From Pectobacterium betavasculorum (lineage in GTDB: Bacteria > Pseudomonadota > Gammaproteobacteria > Enterobacterales > Enterobacteriaceae): a stretch of DNA of 64,000 nt. Location of the stretch: positions 62,001 through 126,000 of the forward strand of contig NZ_JQHM01000008.1 in assembly GCF_000749845.1 (NCBI RefSeq). Reading direction: 5' to 3'. Positions 42,085 through 50,434 of the stretch are shown piece by piece; within the stretch, counting starts at the first letter, position 1, and the number at the start of each line of letters is the position of its first letter. The notes beneath the pieces were generated by a model. The model saw nothing but the letters and a program-made list of their open reading frames with translations, searched no databases and had not been told where the DNA came from. The position numbers were made by a program, and so were the translations under genes.

Positions 42085-42424
42085 GTTCGTCTTCCTCCTC
42101 CGTTTCTACCGGATTACGGCGACGTGATACCGGGTCAAAGCCCAGCAAAGAGGACATTTTTATAATGATTTTTTCCGCGTCAGATTTGGCTTTCAGCGCC
42201 GGGTTACTGGTTGTTGCTCCGCGTGAGCCTTCAACCGAAAACCCGCGCAGAGCAATGTCTTCAACGGCTTTGCGGTACATCGAGTAATTAACACAATACA
42301 ATTCCAGGTGGTTCCAGTCGGCGGGAGTCAGATCGCCCCGTTCAGCAAGTTGTTTCGCTTTTGTCTTCCACTGCTGGACAGCAATCTCATCGAGATAAAA
42401 AGGCGGTTTCGGTGGTCGTGCCAT
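42071..42424 (-). CDS. Small terminase subunit (P27 family)
   Basis: TerS recognises the packaging site and recruits TerL. The 117-residue protein fits the P27 family (AVQQWKTKAKQLAERGDLTPADWNHLELYC; late acidic tail RNPVETEEEDELDRL). The ATG follows AAGGAAATAAGAAGTT. The GC-rich region just upstream is the likely recognition site. Confidence 0.85.
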   Translation of the reverse strand: MARPPKPPFYLDEIAVQQWKTKAKQLAERGDLTPADWNHLELYCVNYSMYRKAVEDIALRGFSVEGSRGATTSNPALKAKSDAEKIIIKMSSLLGFDPVSRRRNPVETEEEDELDRL

Positions 42425-42540
42425 AACTTCTTATTTCCTTTGGGCTTACTGCAATTAAAAAAAATGCCGTGCGTAAAAATTTGAGGGGGTGGTCGGTTCC
42501 TAGCGAACAAGGTTTTGTCCTGAAAACGCCCCCCACCCCG
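42425..42540 (-). promoter_or_regulatory. Candidate cos/packaging region before terS
   Basis: This 116-base non-coding stretch lies between the HNH-linked small gene and terS, where cos lies in HK97-type phages. It has an interrupted inverted repeat (GGGGTGGGGGGCG on the minus strand, then GACCACCCCCTC about 35 bases later) followed by AAATTTTT and an eight-A/T tract. The cleavage position is not visible from sequence alone. Confidence 0.5.
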
Positions 42541-42693
42541 TCAACGGTTGCGAAACGCCTCCCGAATCTCCCGATCCCGTTCGGTGGTGCGTCGTGGCGT
42601 ATGCTGGCCTGTTGCCTTGTCTTTGCACTCCCTGAACTGGTCACGGCTGCGCCTCAAGCCGGCCATCATCTGATTGATCTCCTGCTCAGTCAT
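42541..42693 (-). CDS. Small basic protein coupled to the HNH gene
   Basis: A 50-residue frame begins ATGACTGAGCAGGAG, so its ATG overlaps the HNH stop by 8 bases. The product (MTEQEINQMMAGLRRSRDQF at the start, REIREAFRNR at the end) is charged and helical. Its position between HNH and cos/terS suggests a packaging accessory role. No family is recognised. Confidence 0.55.
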   Translation of the reverse strand: MTEQEINQMMAGLRRSRDQFRECKDKATGQHTPRRTTERDREIREAFRNR

Positions 42694-43129
42694 GGCCTAC
42701 CTCATACATCCAGTCATTACGCTGTGCTGCCCGCGCCTCCTGCTCCTGGTACATCCCTGCTTTACGGTTAGCCTTGGTGATCGGGTCTGATTGCGTGGTC
42801 TTGCGGTTGTGATGGGTCTGGCATAATCCCTGGTGATTCCAAACTGGCCAGAACAACACATCACTTTCGCCCTCTATCGGGATGATGTGATCCACGATGG
42901 TGGCAGGGGTATACACACCATCCTTGAGGCAGTGAGCACACAGCGGATTAGCACCGAGGAAGTGGCGGCGATATTCTCCCCATCGATTGGAGTAGCCTCG
43001 TTCGGTTCGGGTGCCACGTCTGCTGTCGCTTTGGCGGCGGGCTTCCCGCTTATGCTGGTCACACTTGCCTGACTTCACACGCACGTTACAGCCTGGCTCG
43101 GTACAGCGGCGTAAAGGTTGATAGGGCAT
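42686..43129 (-). CDS. HNH endonuclease of the packaging module
   Basis: HNH proteins next to terminase stimulate cos cleavage in HK97-type phages. The 147-residue protein has two zinc-binding cysteine pairs (CTEPGCNVRVKSGKC, CAHCLKDG) and the HNH core DHIIPIEGESD through NHQGLCQTHHNRKT. It starts with an ATGA overlap on the preceding connector gene. Confidence 0.9.
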   Translation of the reverse strand: MPYQPLRRCTEPGCNVRVKSGKCDQHKREARRQSDSRRGTRTERGYSNRWGEYRRHFLGANPLCAHCLKDGVYTPATIVDHIIPIEGESDVLFWPVWNHQGLCQTHHNRKTTQSDPITKANRKAGMYQEQEARAAQRNDWMYEVGHD

Positions 43130-43422
43130 CAGTACACCCCCGGATCACGATAGACTGACCACAATGCAGAAATAGCCAGCGGGACTTCTTTTACCTCTAC
43201 ATCGCTAAGAGTGGCGCGGTATTCATAAAGCTGGGAAACGTACATCATGCAACCCACCTTAATGGCAGGATTAAATTCCAACCCATCATCAAAGCGTTTA
43301 CCGATATGTTTCTGACACACCTCCAGCGACGCAGCGATATAGCCTTGAATCAGCACATCTTCGTCATCAGCATCAATACGACAATGTAGCTTTGCTTCTG
43401 CCAGCGTAATCATTTCAGTCAC
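43129..43422 (-). CDS. Head-tail connector protein (HK97 gp6-like)
   Basis: The 97-residue helical protein starts ITLAEAKLHCRIDADDEDVLI, the typical motif of gp6-like (DUF3168-neighbour) connectors that form a ring on the portal. It overlaps the next upstream gene by 8 bases and the HNH gene by 1-4 bases. Confidence 0.85.
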   Translation of the reverse strand: MTEMITLAEAKLHCRIDADDEDVLIQGYIAASLEVCQKHIGKRFDDGLEFNPAIKVGCMMYVSQLYEYRATLSDVEVKEVPLAISALWSVYRDPGVY

Positions 43423-43753
43423 GTTTCACCCCTCCCTTACACAGCAACTCAAGACGGGTAAAGGCTTCATCAGGAATCGCTGACACGATGTTGTAGGCCA
43501 TCGCCTCACGGCCTTTCTGCTGCCAGATAAGACGGTTGGCGCTGGTCACATCAGCCCGGTAACGCATCCAAACACGAAAGCTCACCTCTGCCATTTCTGC
43601 ACCCGCTGATATCAACTCACGCCCGTTAATGCCGGTTACCTGCGCCCATACCGTAGCTACATCACGCCACGTCTTGATAGGCTGACCGCTCGAATCACGG
43701 ATTGTGGTGAAATGTTGGATCGTCACCCGGTGACGTAATCCGCCTGCTCTCAC
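43415..43753 (-). CDS. Head closure / head-tail adaptor protein
   Basis: The 112-residue protein (from GTG 43753) matches the SPP1 gp16-like head-tail joining family: RHRVTIQHFTTIRDSSGQPI, then TWRDVATVWAQVTGINGREL. I choose GTG 43753 because GGAGG lies 7 bases upstream and the codon overlaps the portal stop as GTGA. A longer reading to 43792 would begin inside the portal gene. Confidence 0.85.
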   Translation of the reverse strand: MRAGGLRHRVTIQHFTTIRDSSGQPIKTWRDVATVWAQVTGINGRELISAGAEMAEVSFRVWMRYRADVTSANRLIWQQKGREAMAYNIVSAIPDEAFTRLELLCKGGVKRD

Positions 43754-44961
43754 GGTTTCACCTCCTGTTTCACCTTCACTTCCTGTTTCCATGCCTGGCT
43801 GAACTCGTCGCCTCCTTCGCGTGGTGGCATCCCTTCACGCTCTCGCGCTTCATTCGGACACATCACCCCGGACTTGATCGCCGTTTCATAGCTGGTGAAG
43901 CGCTCTTGCGGATTAGCACGTAGCAGATCGGCAGAATCGAATTCCACCTGATAGCGAATGCCGGGAATACGGGGCGTGATTAACAGCGCGGACTTGATTT
44001 GCTGCTCAAAGTTGGTCAGCCAGGGGCGCATGGTCATGGTGAGAAAGGCGCGGCTTGCTTCGCTGAAATTGCTGTAGGTACTGTTGGAATATTCCTGTAG
44101 GAAGATAGGCGACACGTTGAACATGCGGGCAATATCTTCAATCGTGAAACGACGGGACGCCAACCACTCCGCATCCTGATTACTCATGCCTAACTGCTCG
44201 TACTCCATGTCACCTTCAAGGATGGGGGTTTTCCCGGCATTACGCGCCCCTTTATAGCGCTCCAGCGCGTCCATTGCTTTTTTACCATTCGCGCTGTCCA
44301 GCCAGCCTTTAGCCTTGATAATGCCGGACGCCATCATGCCATCTTTCATAATGCTGGCACCGTGGCGCTGTTGGGCGATACCCAGCCCCAGCGTTTCCCG
44401 GCAAATGGTGACGGGAGAACGGCCAAGAAAACCGTCATCGGTGGCATAGCGCAGGTGTAACACTTCTTCCTGAAGGTAAGTTCGCACTTCCCCGCTGAAT
44501 GGCTCAGTAATAGTGTAGGTAAACCGATGCGGCTTGATGCGCTCCGCCACTACCGCATGAGGAGGATAAGGATGCAGGGATTTTGGCTGACCATCGCGCC
44601 CCCACTCAATCACGGCGTAGGCGTTACCATTCAGCAGGCAATGGCGCATCATGGTGCGTTTGAACTGGTAGGCCGTCTGGCAATCGTTAGGCGCTTCATT
44701 CAGCAGATAATCAACCGGATGGGTATGCAACCATTCCCGCGCTTCCCGGCCATTATCATTCGCTACCCGATACAGGTAACAAGGCATAGAAGCCACAGCC
44801 TCACTGATTACCGCCACGGCATTCATGACCGCAGGCAGGGACTCCGCTGTACCGGGGGAAACGTATTCGCCTGATCCGGTATTGGGAATCCCTGCCATCG
44901 CTAGGAACTCATCGATAGTCATGCTGCGCTGTTCTGTTTTACTGCGATTGAAAGGCCACAT
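43750..44961 (-). CDS. Phage portal protein (HK97 family)
   Basis: The portal forms the dodecameric DNA channel of the head. The 403-residue protein has a start MWPFNRSKTEQRSM at ATG 44961 (directly after the protease stop), the block AVAVISEAVASMPCYLYR, and the family motif FNVSPIFLQEYSNSTYSNFSE near residue 285. Length is typical and intact. Confidence 0.92.
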   Translation of the reverse strand: MWPFNRSKTEQRSMTIDEFLAMAGIPNTGSGEYVSPGTAESLPAVMNAVAVISEAVASMPCYLYRVANDNGREAREWLHTHPVDYLLNEAPNDCQTAYQFKRTMMRHCLLNGNAYAVIEWGRDGQPKSLHPYPPHAVVAERIKPHRFTYTITEPFSGEVRTYLQEEVLHLRYATDDGFLGRSPVTICRETLGLGIAQQRHGASIMKDGMMASGIIKAKGWLDSANGKKAMDALERYKGARNAGKTPILEGDMEYEQLGMSNQDAEWLASRRFTIEDIARMFNVSPIFLQEYSNSTYSNFSEASRAFLTMTMRPWLTNFEQQIKSALLITPRIPGIRYQVEFDSADLLRANPQERFTSYETAIKSGVMCPNEAREREGMPPREGGDEFSQAWKQEVKVKQEVKP

Positions 44962-44962
44962 A

Positions 44963-45523
44963 TCACAACCCCGCCAGTTCAGCCCAGCGGCGACGGTTAT
45001 CATCGGTGCGGCGTAATTCAGGGTATTGGGCAAACAGGGAACGCTGTGCAATCTCTACGCCGCTTTCGGGGTAGGCGGGCATACTGGTGACGGTGATTTC
45101 ACGCAGTTCGGCGGCTGTCACAGTACGCACGTAAGGCGCTGGCGTGATATCCCATGACTCTTTAAGCGCCCGGAAGCCAAAGCTCATACCGGAAATATCA
45201 CCACGCTCCACCAGCGTTAACACATCGCGGCCTAGCTGTGTATCCGGTGGGGTAAGCTCAAAGCGTAGCCCGATATTGTCTTCCGTCAGTACCAGCGTAC
45301 CGGACTTGCGACGGCCAAGCAGTTGGGTGTAATCATGCTCAAACAGCGCCCGCACATCGTTACCAGAAGCCAGACTTCCCGCAAATGCCCCCGGCGCGAA
45401 CTGCTCCACAAATTCATCCCAGATAACCTCTGACAAGCTGTTCCAGCGCACGGCGTAACCCACCAGCTTTTTCTCGCTGGCGGTCACTTCTGAGGTGCGG
45501 ACTTCAAACTCAATATTTTTCAT
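44963..45523 (-). CDS. HK97-family prohead maturation protease
   Basis: This protease trims the capsid scaffold during head maturation. The 186-residue protein has the usual motifs: GYAVRWNSLSEVIWDEFVEQFAPGAF, ALFEHDYTQLLGRRKSGTL (catalytic His) and GDISGMSFGF (catalytic Ser). It lies between capsid and portal genes, the standard order. Confidence 0.92.
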   Translation of the reverse strand: MKNIEFEVRTSEVTASEKKLVGYAVRWNSLSEVIWDEFVEQFAPGAFAGSLASGNDVRALFEHDYTQLLGRRKSGTLVLTEDNIGLRFELTPPDTQLGRDVLTLVERGDISGMSFGFRALKESWDITPAPYVRTVTAAELREITVTSMPAYPESGVEIAQRSLFAQYPELRRTDDNRRRWAELAGL

Positions 45524-45566
45524 GTCGGGACTCCATCAGACAGGAAAGGGGCTGTAGCCCCTTCAA

Positions 45567-46739
45567 TCAGGCGTCAGCCAGTTCCAGAATCTTGATCGCG
45601 TTGGAGTCCACCACACCGCCGCCCAGGTACTTATCGGTATGCACCTTATAAAATCCGGGTTCGGTGATATTGTCCGGGCGAGTACGCGCACCCGTAGTGT
45701 GATCGACAATGAAATAGCCGCGCTTGAAGTCACCTACCGCAAGGAAGGCTTCCCCGGCTTCGGCATTTGGCAGGGTTTCAAGGTAGTGAACAGGACGGCC
45801 TAACAACGTATCGGGAGAATTCGCCACCAGCCGATCACGCCAGATGTAATCGCCATTACCGTTTTTCAGCTTCTGCAACGTGGCGGCGGTATTGGAGTTC
45901 ATCACCCATACAGCATTTTTACGGTATTTGGCTTTCAGCTTGTACAGCAGGTCGATCAGGCCGTCAGAGGTAACAGCAGCGGCTTCCATCTTCTCCAGCG
46001 TACCAAATGGACGAGTTTTATCGCTGGTAGCAGCGCGAGGGTAGGACAGGAAGCCTGTAGATTTTTTGGTGCCATCACCGTTAACAAAATCGTCTTCTTC
46101 GGTGGCCGTGAAAGTATCGGCGATTTCAGAGGTCAGCCAGCCGAGAATATCTACCTCGGAGAAATCGAGAATCTCCTGGGTGGTTTTCGGGTAGGCATAC
46201 ACCGGATTCACCTTAATGGAAACTTCTTCCAGCTTCGGCGTGCTGGTCTGTGTGCGGGCTTCGCCTTCTGTACCACGGTTCACCGTAGCGCCACCCACCG
46301 ATACCAGCTTTTTGTATTCGTTGGTCTTGGTGGTTCTCACCGTAGCGATGGAGCGCATCACGCTATCGTCCTGCAACTGGCGCATGACGTCTTTATCCAG
46401 TTCAGGAATAACGGTATAGCCACCGTCAGCGCCCACCGCCGTAGACAAGGTGCGGGTTTCGCCTGTCAGAATGTAATGGCGTAGCTCGTCGTTGGTGACT
46501 TTGCTTCGGGTCGATTTATCTTCAGGGTTGTTTTTCGCGTCTTCACGTTCTGCCGCCGCCAAATCTTCAAAACGCTGGATTTCGGTATTCAGGCTTTCCA
46601 CCTGCGCCTTGATCGCATCAAACTGTTTGGCTTCTTCTTCGGTGAGGCTACGCTTCTCTTCTTCCGATTTGGTCAGCAGGGAGCGCATTTGCGTAGTGAG
46701 ATCGGTTTTCTTCTGGCGGAGTTCAAGCAATTTTTTCAT
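45567..46739 (-). CDS. Major capsid protein (HK97 fold)
   Basis: The 390-residue protein has an N-terminal scaffold-like delta domain predicted as coiled coil (about 1-75; KKLLELRQKKTDLTTQMRS) to be cut by the protease. The HK97-fold core follows (GADGGYTVIPELDKDVMRQL; WVMNSNTAATLQKLKN). I use ATG 46739; the frame is open to 46880, but those residues are not capsid-like. It starts the structural operon. Confidence 0.92.
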   Translation of the reverse strand: MKKLLELRQKKTDLTTQMRSLLTKSEEEKRSLTEEEAKQFDAIKAQVESLNTEIQRFEDLAAAEREDAKNNPEDKSTRSKVTNDELRHYILTGETRTLSTAVGADGGYTVIPELDKDVMRQLQDDSVMRSIATVRTTKTNEYKKLVSVGGATVNRGTEGEARTQTSTPKLEEVSIKVNPVYAYPKTTQEILDFSEVDILGWLTSEIADTFTATEEDDFVNGDGTKKSTGFLSYPRAATSDKTRPFGTLEKMEAAAVTSDGLIDLLYKLKAKYRKNAVWVMNSNTAATLQKLKNGNGDYIWRDRLVANSPDTLLGRPVHYLETLPNAEAGEAFLAVGDFKRGYFIVDHTTGARTRPDNITEPGFYKVHTDKYLGGGVVDSNAIKILELADA

Positions 46740-46970
46740 GTCGTGGTTTCCGTAACGTTTGTAGTTAAGACGTGAAACCAGCGCGGGGAAGGGTTGAGGC
46801 CGTTTAATTTTTTGTGCGTCAGCATTGCTGACTCGCAACTTGATTAAATGGTCAAGTGGCGGCTCACGTCTGAGTGCCACTCTTCAAGATATACATGAAA
46901 AATATTAAGGGAAGCCCCTATGTTCCGAGCTTTAAGCGCTAAAAAGCACGGAAACCAAACATTTACAAAA
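46740..46970. other. Leader region upstream of the capsid gene
   Basis: This 231-base gap should contain the minus-strand promoter of the structural operon. It is AT-rich towards 46880-46970. No convincing gene is seen. Confidence 0.4.
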
Positions 46971-47312
46971 TTATGCTATTTCCTTCTTATCATTTTTTTG
47001 AGTAATGCCATAAATAACAGGAATAGAATTAAGCATCATCATGACAAAACCGACAATAAACGACAGCACACCCGCCAACCAACCCAACCTTTCATAAAAA
47101 ACCTGAGAAATAAAGAATAAATTAGGTATAAAAATCAGGACATATACTAAAAAAATAATAATCCCAATCACACTCATCACACCGCCTCTAACCTTATTTT
47201 TGTCTAAAAGCGCCATGACAATATAAGCGGTTATTAGTGAATAAAACGCCCATGAAAAATAACTTGCTGACTCATTAAAAGCCAGTTTTAGTAAACCTAA
47301 AAAATGATCCAT
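46971..47312 (-). CDS. Small three-helix membrane protein of unknown function
   Basis: The 113-residue AT-rich gene encodes three hydrophobic segments (about 17-35, 42-66 and 76-100 of this form) and a charged tail (TQKNDKKEIA). I use ATG 47312 with GAGGAAG just upstream; a GTG 6 codons earlier is in frame. It is 7 bases after the next upstream gene and is likely cotranscribed. The base composition differs from the neighbouring capsid genes, suggesting cargo. Confidence 0.65.
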   Translation of the reverse strand: MDHFLGLLKLAFNESASYFSWAFYSLITAYIVMALLDKNKVRGGVMSVIGIIIFLVYVLIFIPNLFFISQVFYERLGWLAGVLSFIVGFVMMMLNSIPVIYGITQKNDKKEIA

Positions 47313-47319
47313 ATCTTCC

Positions 47320-47580
47320 TCACTTATCACTCATCCATTCAGGCGGCGTTGACATCTTGCTTCGGTATTCCTGCAAATGCTCAATCATTGCGTCAAACTG
47401 TTCAAGATTGGTAGCAAATATCTCCCCCGAAAAGGTACTACGCACAAACTCGTGATGATCAATCCAGAAGAATGCACCATCTTGCAACAATTGCCGATAG
47501 TGGCTGGTATGCATCGTACTCATATCAGTAATACCGTAATTATCATGATGCTCTTGGATATCTTGTAACGTAACAGGCAT
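47320..47580 (-). CDS. Small acidic hypothetical protein paired with the membrane protein
   Basis: The 86-residue protein (MPVTLQDIQEHHDNYGITDM) is histidine-, glutamate- and aspartate-rich and soluble. It has an excellent GGAGGGCGAT ribosome-binding site. No family is recognised. With the downstream membrane protein it forms a two-gene cassette between the putative origin and the capsid operon. Confidence 0.65.
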   Translation of the reverse strand: MPVTLQDIQEHHDNYGITDMSTMHTSHYRQLLQDGAFFWIDHHEFVRSTFSGEIFATNLEQFDAMIEHLQEYRSKMSTPPEWMSDK

Positions 47581-47616
47581 ATCGCCCTCCTATAAAATTA
47601 AAAAATATATGTTTAA

Positions 47617-47846
47617 GTGTTCACCTGTTCACCTTTGTCTATTTCGCTTTATTTTTCATTGCGTTATAGGGTGAAGACTTTCATTTCAAGTGTTCACTAG
47701 TGTTCACCCTAACCCTTCACCCTTTGGAAGAGATTCCATAAAAAGGTGAACAGGTGAACACTTGGTGAATACTTAGAGAATAAGTGTTCACCCATTAACT
47801 CACTGTTATTAAATGGATTTTTAACAGGGTGAATACTGGTGAACAC
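47617..47846. repeat. Iteron cluster, putative replication origin of the island
   Basis: At least ten copies of TTCACC/GGTGAA-type words occur in 230 bases. Perfect GTTCACC or GGTGAAC copies are at 47619, 47627, 47702, 47745, 47753, 47786 and 47838, and variants at 47669, 47692, 47715, 47764 and 47828. Both orientations are present. It lies directly after the primase/helicase gene, and such iterons next to a P4-type alpha gene normally bind that protein at the origin. Confidence 0.7.
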
Positions 47847-47860
47847 TTCGTCTATAAGTT

Positions 47861-49618
47861 TTATTTTTTCCCCTCTTCATATTGGCTGCTTTGGGGAGCG
47901 TCACATTGCGGCATCCACTCATCTGAATCATCATTCAACGTAACGTTTGAGCGTATCCCTAATTTCGTCTTCCGCTTCTGGTACTCCTTACCGTACTCAG
48001 CCATTGCCCCAGGCATATCAATGCCAAAGCGCATCAGAGATACAGGCTTGCTAAGCCCATTGGCTCGCATATAAGCAAGGTAGGCGTGATACAAGTAGCG
48101 ACGTGGGCTAAATGGAACGATCTCAGCATTACCAATAAACATGCCATCACACAGCACCGACGCCATCAGATAGCCGCAGAAGTCCACCAGCGAATCCCCT
48201 TCACGCTTAATAGCCAGCGCCTCTTCGGATTTTTGCTGTTCGTGCAACAAACGCTTTGCCTCGTCCTGCTTACCAAAGCGAGTTAGTAAGTGCCGCATGA
48301 TGACGGCCAGTTCACCTTCTATCTTTTCCGCCAGCATCGGATCACGTTCATTTTCCGGCACGACTTCGGAGAAGTTGAAAATCACCCGTCGCCGGGATAT
48401 GCCCCCGCTTCGGTCACTGAATGTCATGGCGTTATTGTTGACCGCCAGCACCACGGCAGGAATGCGCGTTGAGTAAGGCGCTTTGTGTTTAGGGTCGATA
48501 GATACCTTATCCCCGCCCGTTATCGCCTTAATCCCTGCGCCGTCACCAGCGTAGCGGGTCATGTCCGGCATGATGATGAGCGAATAGCCAACCACCAGCG
48601 CACGATCTCGCGGGTCCTCCAGCGCCTTCATACTGGCTGATACGGTATTGGCTTTACCTGCCAGCATGGTGCAGATTTCTGCAAAAACGCTTTTACCACT
48701 GCCACCTGGTCCCGTAATTTCAAGGAACAACTGCCAGTCATAGCGGTTAGCCAGCACCATAAACAACGCTGACAGAACACGATCCGCTTTCCGTTTATTG
48801 TTGCCAACGGAACGGCTTAACCATTTCCAGAAGCTGGGCGCATGGGTCGCCAGCGTTTCCCCCTCTGCTGGGGCGCTGAATGGCAACTCACTGGCAATCA
48901 GTAACCAATCCTCTTGGCTATGGTCACGGAATTGTCCGGTACGGGTATCAAATACCCCGTTACTGAACCCGATAAGGTTACGAGCGGTAGCCCCCATGAC
49001 AGGCAAGCTCAGTTTCATGGTTTCCACTGCGGATTTAATGGCGTTCTGCGAGTAGGCAATCTCCGCATCGATAAAGATTTGCGCCATTTCCCGCTGTAAA
49101 TCCTTATCGGCCACTGGCTCCCATATCACGCCGTTATAGTGATGAACGGTGTCAGAATCGCCGTGTACAGCTAAAGCGCCGCCATAATGCGCCCTTAACA
49201 CTTCACCGCGTTGGCTGGCTCCCATGCGGGAAAGGTCAGTTACCCCTATATCCTGCGCCTTCTTCTTTGGCGGGGATGAGGGAAATACTCGGTTAATCCG
49301 CTCATCGTCACAAAGCTGGGCTTTCACATCCTCCTGACCAATAATTCCGGCCACCAGCGCCATACGCTTTTCACGCTGCTTCTTTGAGTCAGTCGCTACC
49401 AGTCCCTGATCGCACAACCATTCGTAAGTGGTTTGGGTGGCATCCGCCAGCTTATGGAGTTCTACGGCTAATTTCCCATAACCTTTGGTACTGTCACTAT
49501 GTCGTTGTATTGCCCGTGCTACGTCTTTCGGATTCAGCACATGACCATTAACCCACAGATACAGGCAGGAAAATAAGGCGTCGGACATGGCTTCCTGACG
49601 CTTCACTTTTGTGGACAT
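47861..49618 (-). CDS. P4-type primase/helicase, replication initiator
   Basis: The 585-residue protein has the D5/P4-alpha C-terminal layout: a D5_N-like region (about 150-290; NGVIWEPV, LIGFSNGVFDTRTGQF), then a superfamily 3 helicase with Walker A ITGPGGSGKSVFAE (about 301-314), Walker B-like LIIMPDMTRY and the sensor segment VVLAVNNN. It is expected to recognise iterons, unwind DNA and possibly prime replication. The N-terminal catalytic primase motif is not obvious, so priming may be absent. Confidence 0.85.
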   Translation of the reverse strand: MSTKVKRQEAMSDALFSCLYLWVNGHVLNPKDVARAIQRHSDSTKGYGKLAVELHKLADATQTTYEWLCDQGLVATDSKKQREKRMALVAGIIGQEDVKAQLCDDERINRVFPSSPPKKKAQDIGVTDLSRMGASQRGEVLRAHYGGALAVHGDSDTVHHYNGVIWEPVADKDLQREMAQIFIDAEIAYSQNAIKSAVETMKLSLPVMGATARNLIGFSNGVFDTRTGQFRDHSQEDWLLIASELPFSAPAEGETLATHAPSFWKWLSRSVGNNKRKADRVLSALFMVLANRYDWQLFLEITGPGGSGKSVFAEICTMLAGKANTVSASMKALEDPRDRALVVGYSLIIMPDMTRYAGDGAGIKAITGGDKVSIDPKHKAPYSTRIPAVVLAVNNNAMTFSDRSGGISRRRVIFNFSEVVPENERDPMLAEKIEGELAVIMRHLLTRFGKQDEAKRLLHEQQKSEEALAIKREGDSLVDFCGYLMASVLCDGMFIGNAEIVPFSPRRYLYHAYLAYMRANGLSKPVSLMRFGIDMPGAMAEYGKEYQKRKTKLGIRSNVTLNDDSDEWMPQCDAPQSSQYEEGKK

Positions 49619-49791
49619 GCCTGACCTCCATCTATGCAGGTAAACTCGGCAATAAAGCGGCTATCGGGATAAACACACTCCGCTGAATAACCATCGCGCA
49701 CAAACGTTACACGGTTAAAGGCGTTGTCCCTGACAGTGACACGTTGGCCGTTCTTGTCCTGATAGCGATCATTTGGTTGAGGTTGGCGCAT
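49603..49791 (-). CDS. DUF4222-like small phage protein
   Basis: The 62-residue protein shows the pattern DRYQDKNGQRVTVRDNAFNRVTFVRDGYS, as in DUF4222 proteins of lambdoid prophages, whose function is unknown. ATG 49791 is chosen; the longer frame to 49905 is basic and unsupported. It overlaps the primase start by 16 bases and the preceding gene end. Confidence 0.65.
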   Translation of the reverse strand: MRQPQPNDRYQDKNGQRVTVRDNAFNRVTFVRDGYSAECVYPDSRFIAEFTCIDGGQACPQK

Positions 49792-49993
49792 TGCGTACCT
49801 CCGTCGCTTTATCAAGATGATTAATCGCACCAGCCACCAATGATAAAACAGCGGCAACAAGATTAGCCTCTTCTTCGTCCTGCGCCTCATTTGATAAGGA
49901 ATCAAGCCACATAGAGAGAACCGCCCTGGCCTGTTTGTTCATTACATTGGCATGTTCTACGCACGTAACGACTTCAAGGTGTTGTCCGTTCAT
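49769..49993 (-). CDS. Small hypothetical island protein
   Basis: The 74-residue soluble helical protein (MNGQHLEVVTCVEHANVMNK) is not recognised in detail. It resembles the short phage proteins often annotated next to DUF4222. Its start overlaps the preceding gene stop (ATGA) and its end overlaps the next gene. Confidence 0.55.
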   Translation of the reverse strand: MNGQHLEVVTCVEHANVMNKQARAVLSMWLDSLSNEAQDEEEANLVAAVLSLVAGAINHLDKATEVRNAPTSTK

Positions 49994-50259
49994 GACTGAA
50001 TCCCCGCATCCAGCTCCTCAAAGCACGTAATGGCGTAAATACCATCAACCCACAAATAAACTTCATGGCGTTGCTGTTCGTCAGTGATTTGGGGAATGAC
50101 CTCAGTCAGCAGGTGCCGTAATCCCACCTGAGCGCGTAACAGGCGACTACGCGATATGTTTTCCGGGATAACGGGTACTGGCGCACAAGTGGAACCAATC
50201 AGAGCGTTAACACGTCGCTGATCGTCGTAGTAAGCATCCAGATTGATTTCTTTAGGCAT
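49990..50259 (-). CDS. Small hypothetical island protein
   Basis: The 89-residue protein starts at ATG 50259 (MPKEINLDAYYDDQRRVNAL) with GGAGG upstream. Soluble, mixed helical, with one central segment SRLLRAQVGLRHLLTEVIPQ. It overlaps both neighbours by a few bases, as in a compact early operon. Not recognised. Confidence 0.6.
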   Translation of the reverse strand: MPKEINLDAYYDDQRRVNALIGSTCAPVPVIPENISRSRLLRAQVGLRHLLTEVIPQITDEQQRHEVYLWVDGIYAITCFEELDAGIQS

Positions 50260-50434
50260 GATGCACCTCCGCCAGTTCAGCTTCTGCCTTTTCCAGCATT
50301 TCAGTGACAGCTTCAAGCGCGTTTTCTACAGCGGCGCTATTAGTATCCTGCGACGCAATCAGGGTAATAATCGCCTTAGCGTGGACAATCTGAGTGATCG
50401 CCTCTTCGGTATGATTGAGGTGGTTTTTAGACAT
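50252..50434 (-). CDS. Small helical island protein
   Basis: The 60-residue protein (MSKNHLNHTEEAITQIVHAK) is predicted as a helical hairpin with acidic second helix (EAVTEMLEKAEAELAEVH). It overlaps the next gene by 8 bases and the preceding by 8. No family recognised. Confidence 0.55.
   Translation of the reverse strand: MSKNHLNHTEEAITQIVHAKAIITLIASQDTNSAAVENALEAVTEMLEKAEAELAEVHHA

Noticed and set aside
42387..42771. Long frames on both strands between terS and HNH
   Set aside because: They cross the cos-like region without ribosome-binding sites. The supported gene is the 50-residue frame 42541-42693.
46920..47120. Plus-strand 66-residue frame
   Set aside because: It is antisense to the membrane-protein gene, basic and without a proper ribosome-binding site.
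47617..47846. CRISPR array
   Set aside because: The repeats are only 6-8 bases, occur in both orientations and have irregular spacing; they fit iterons.
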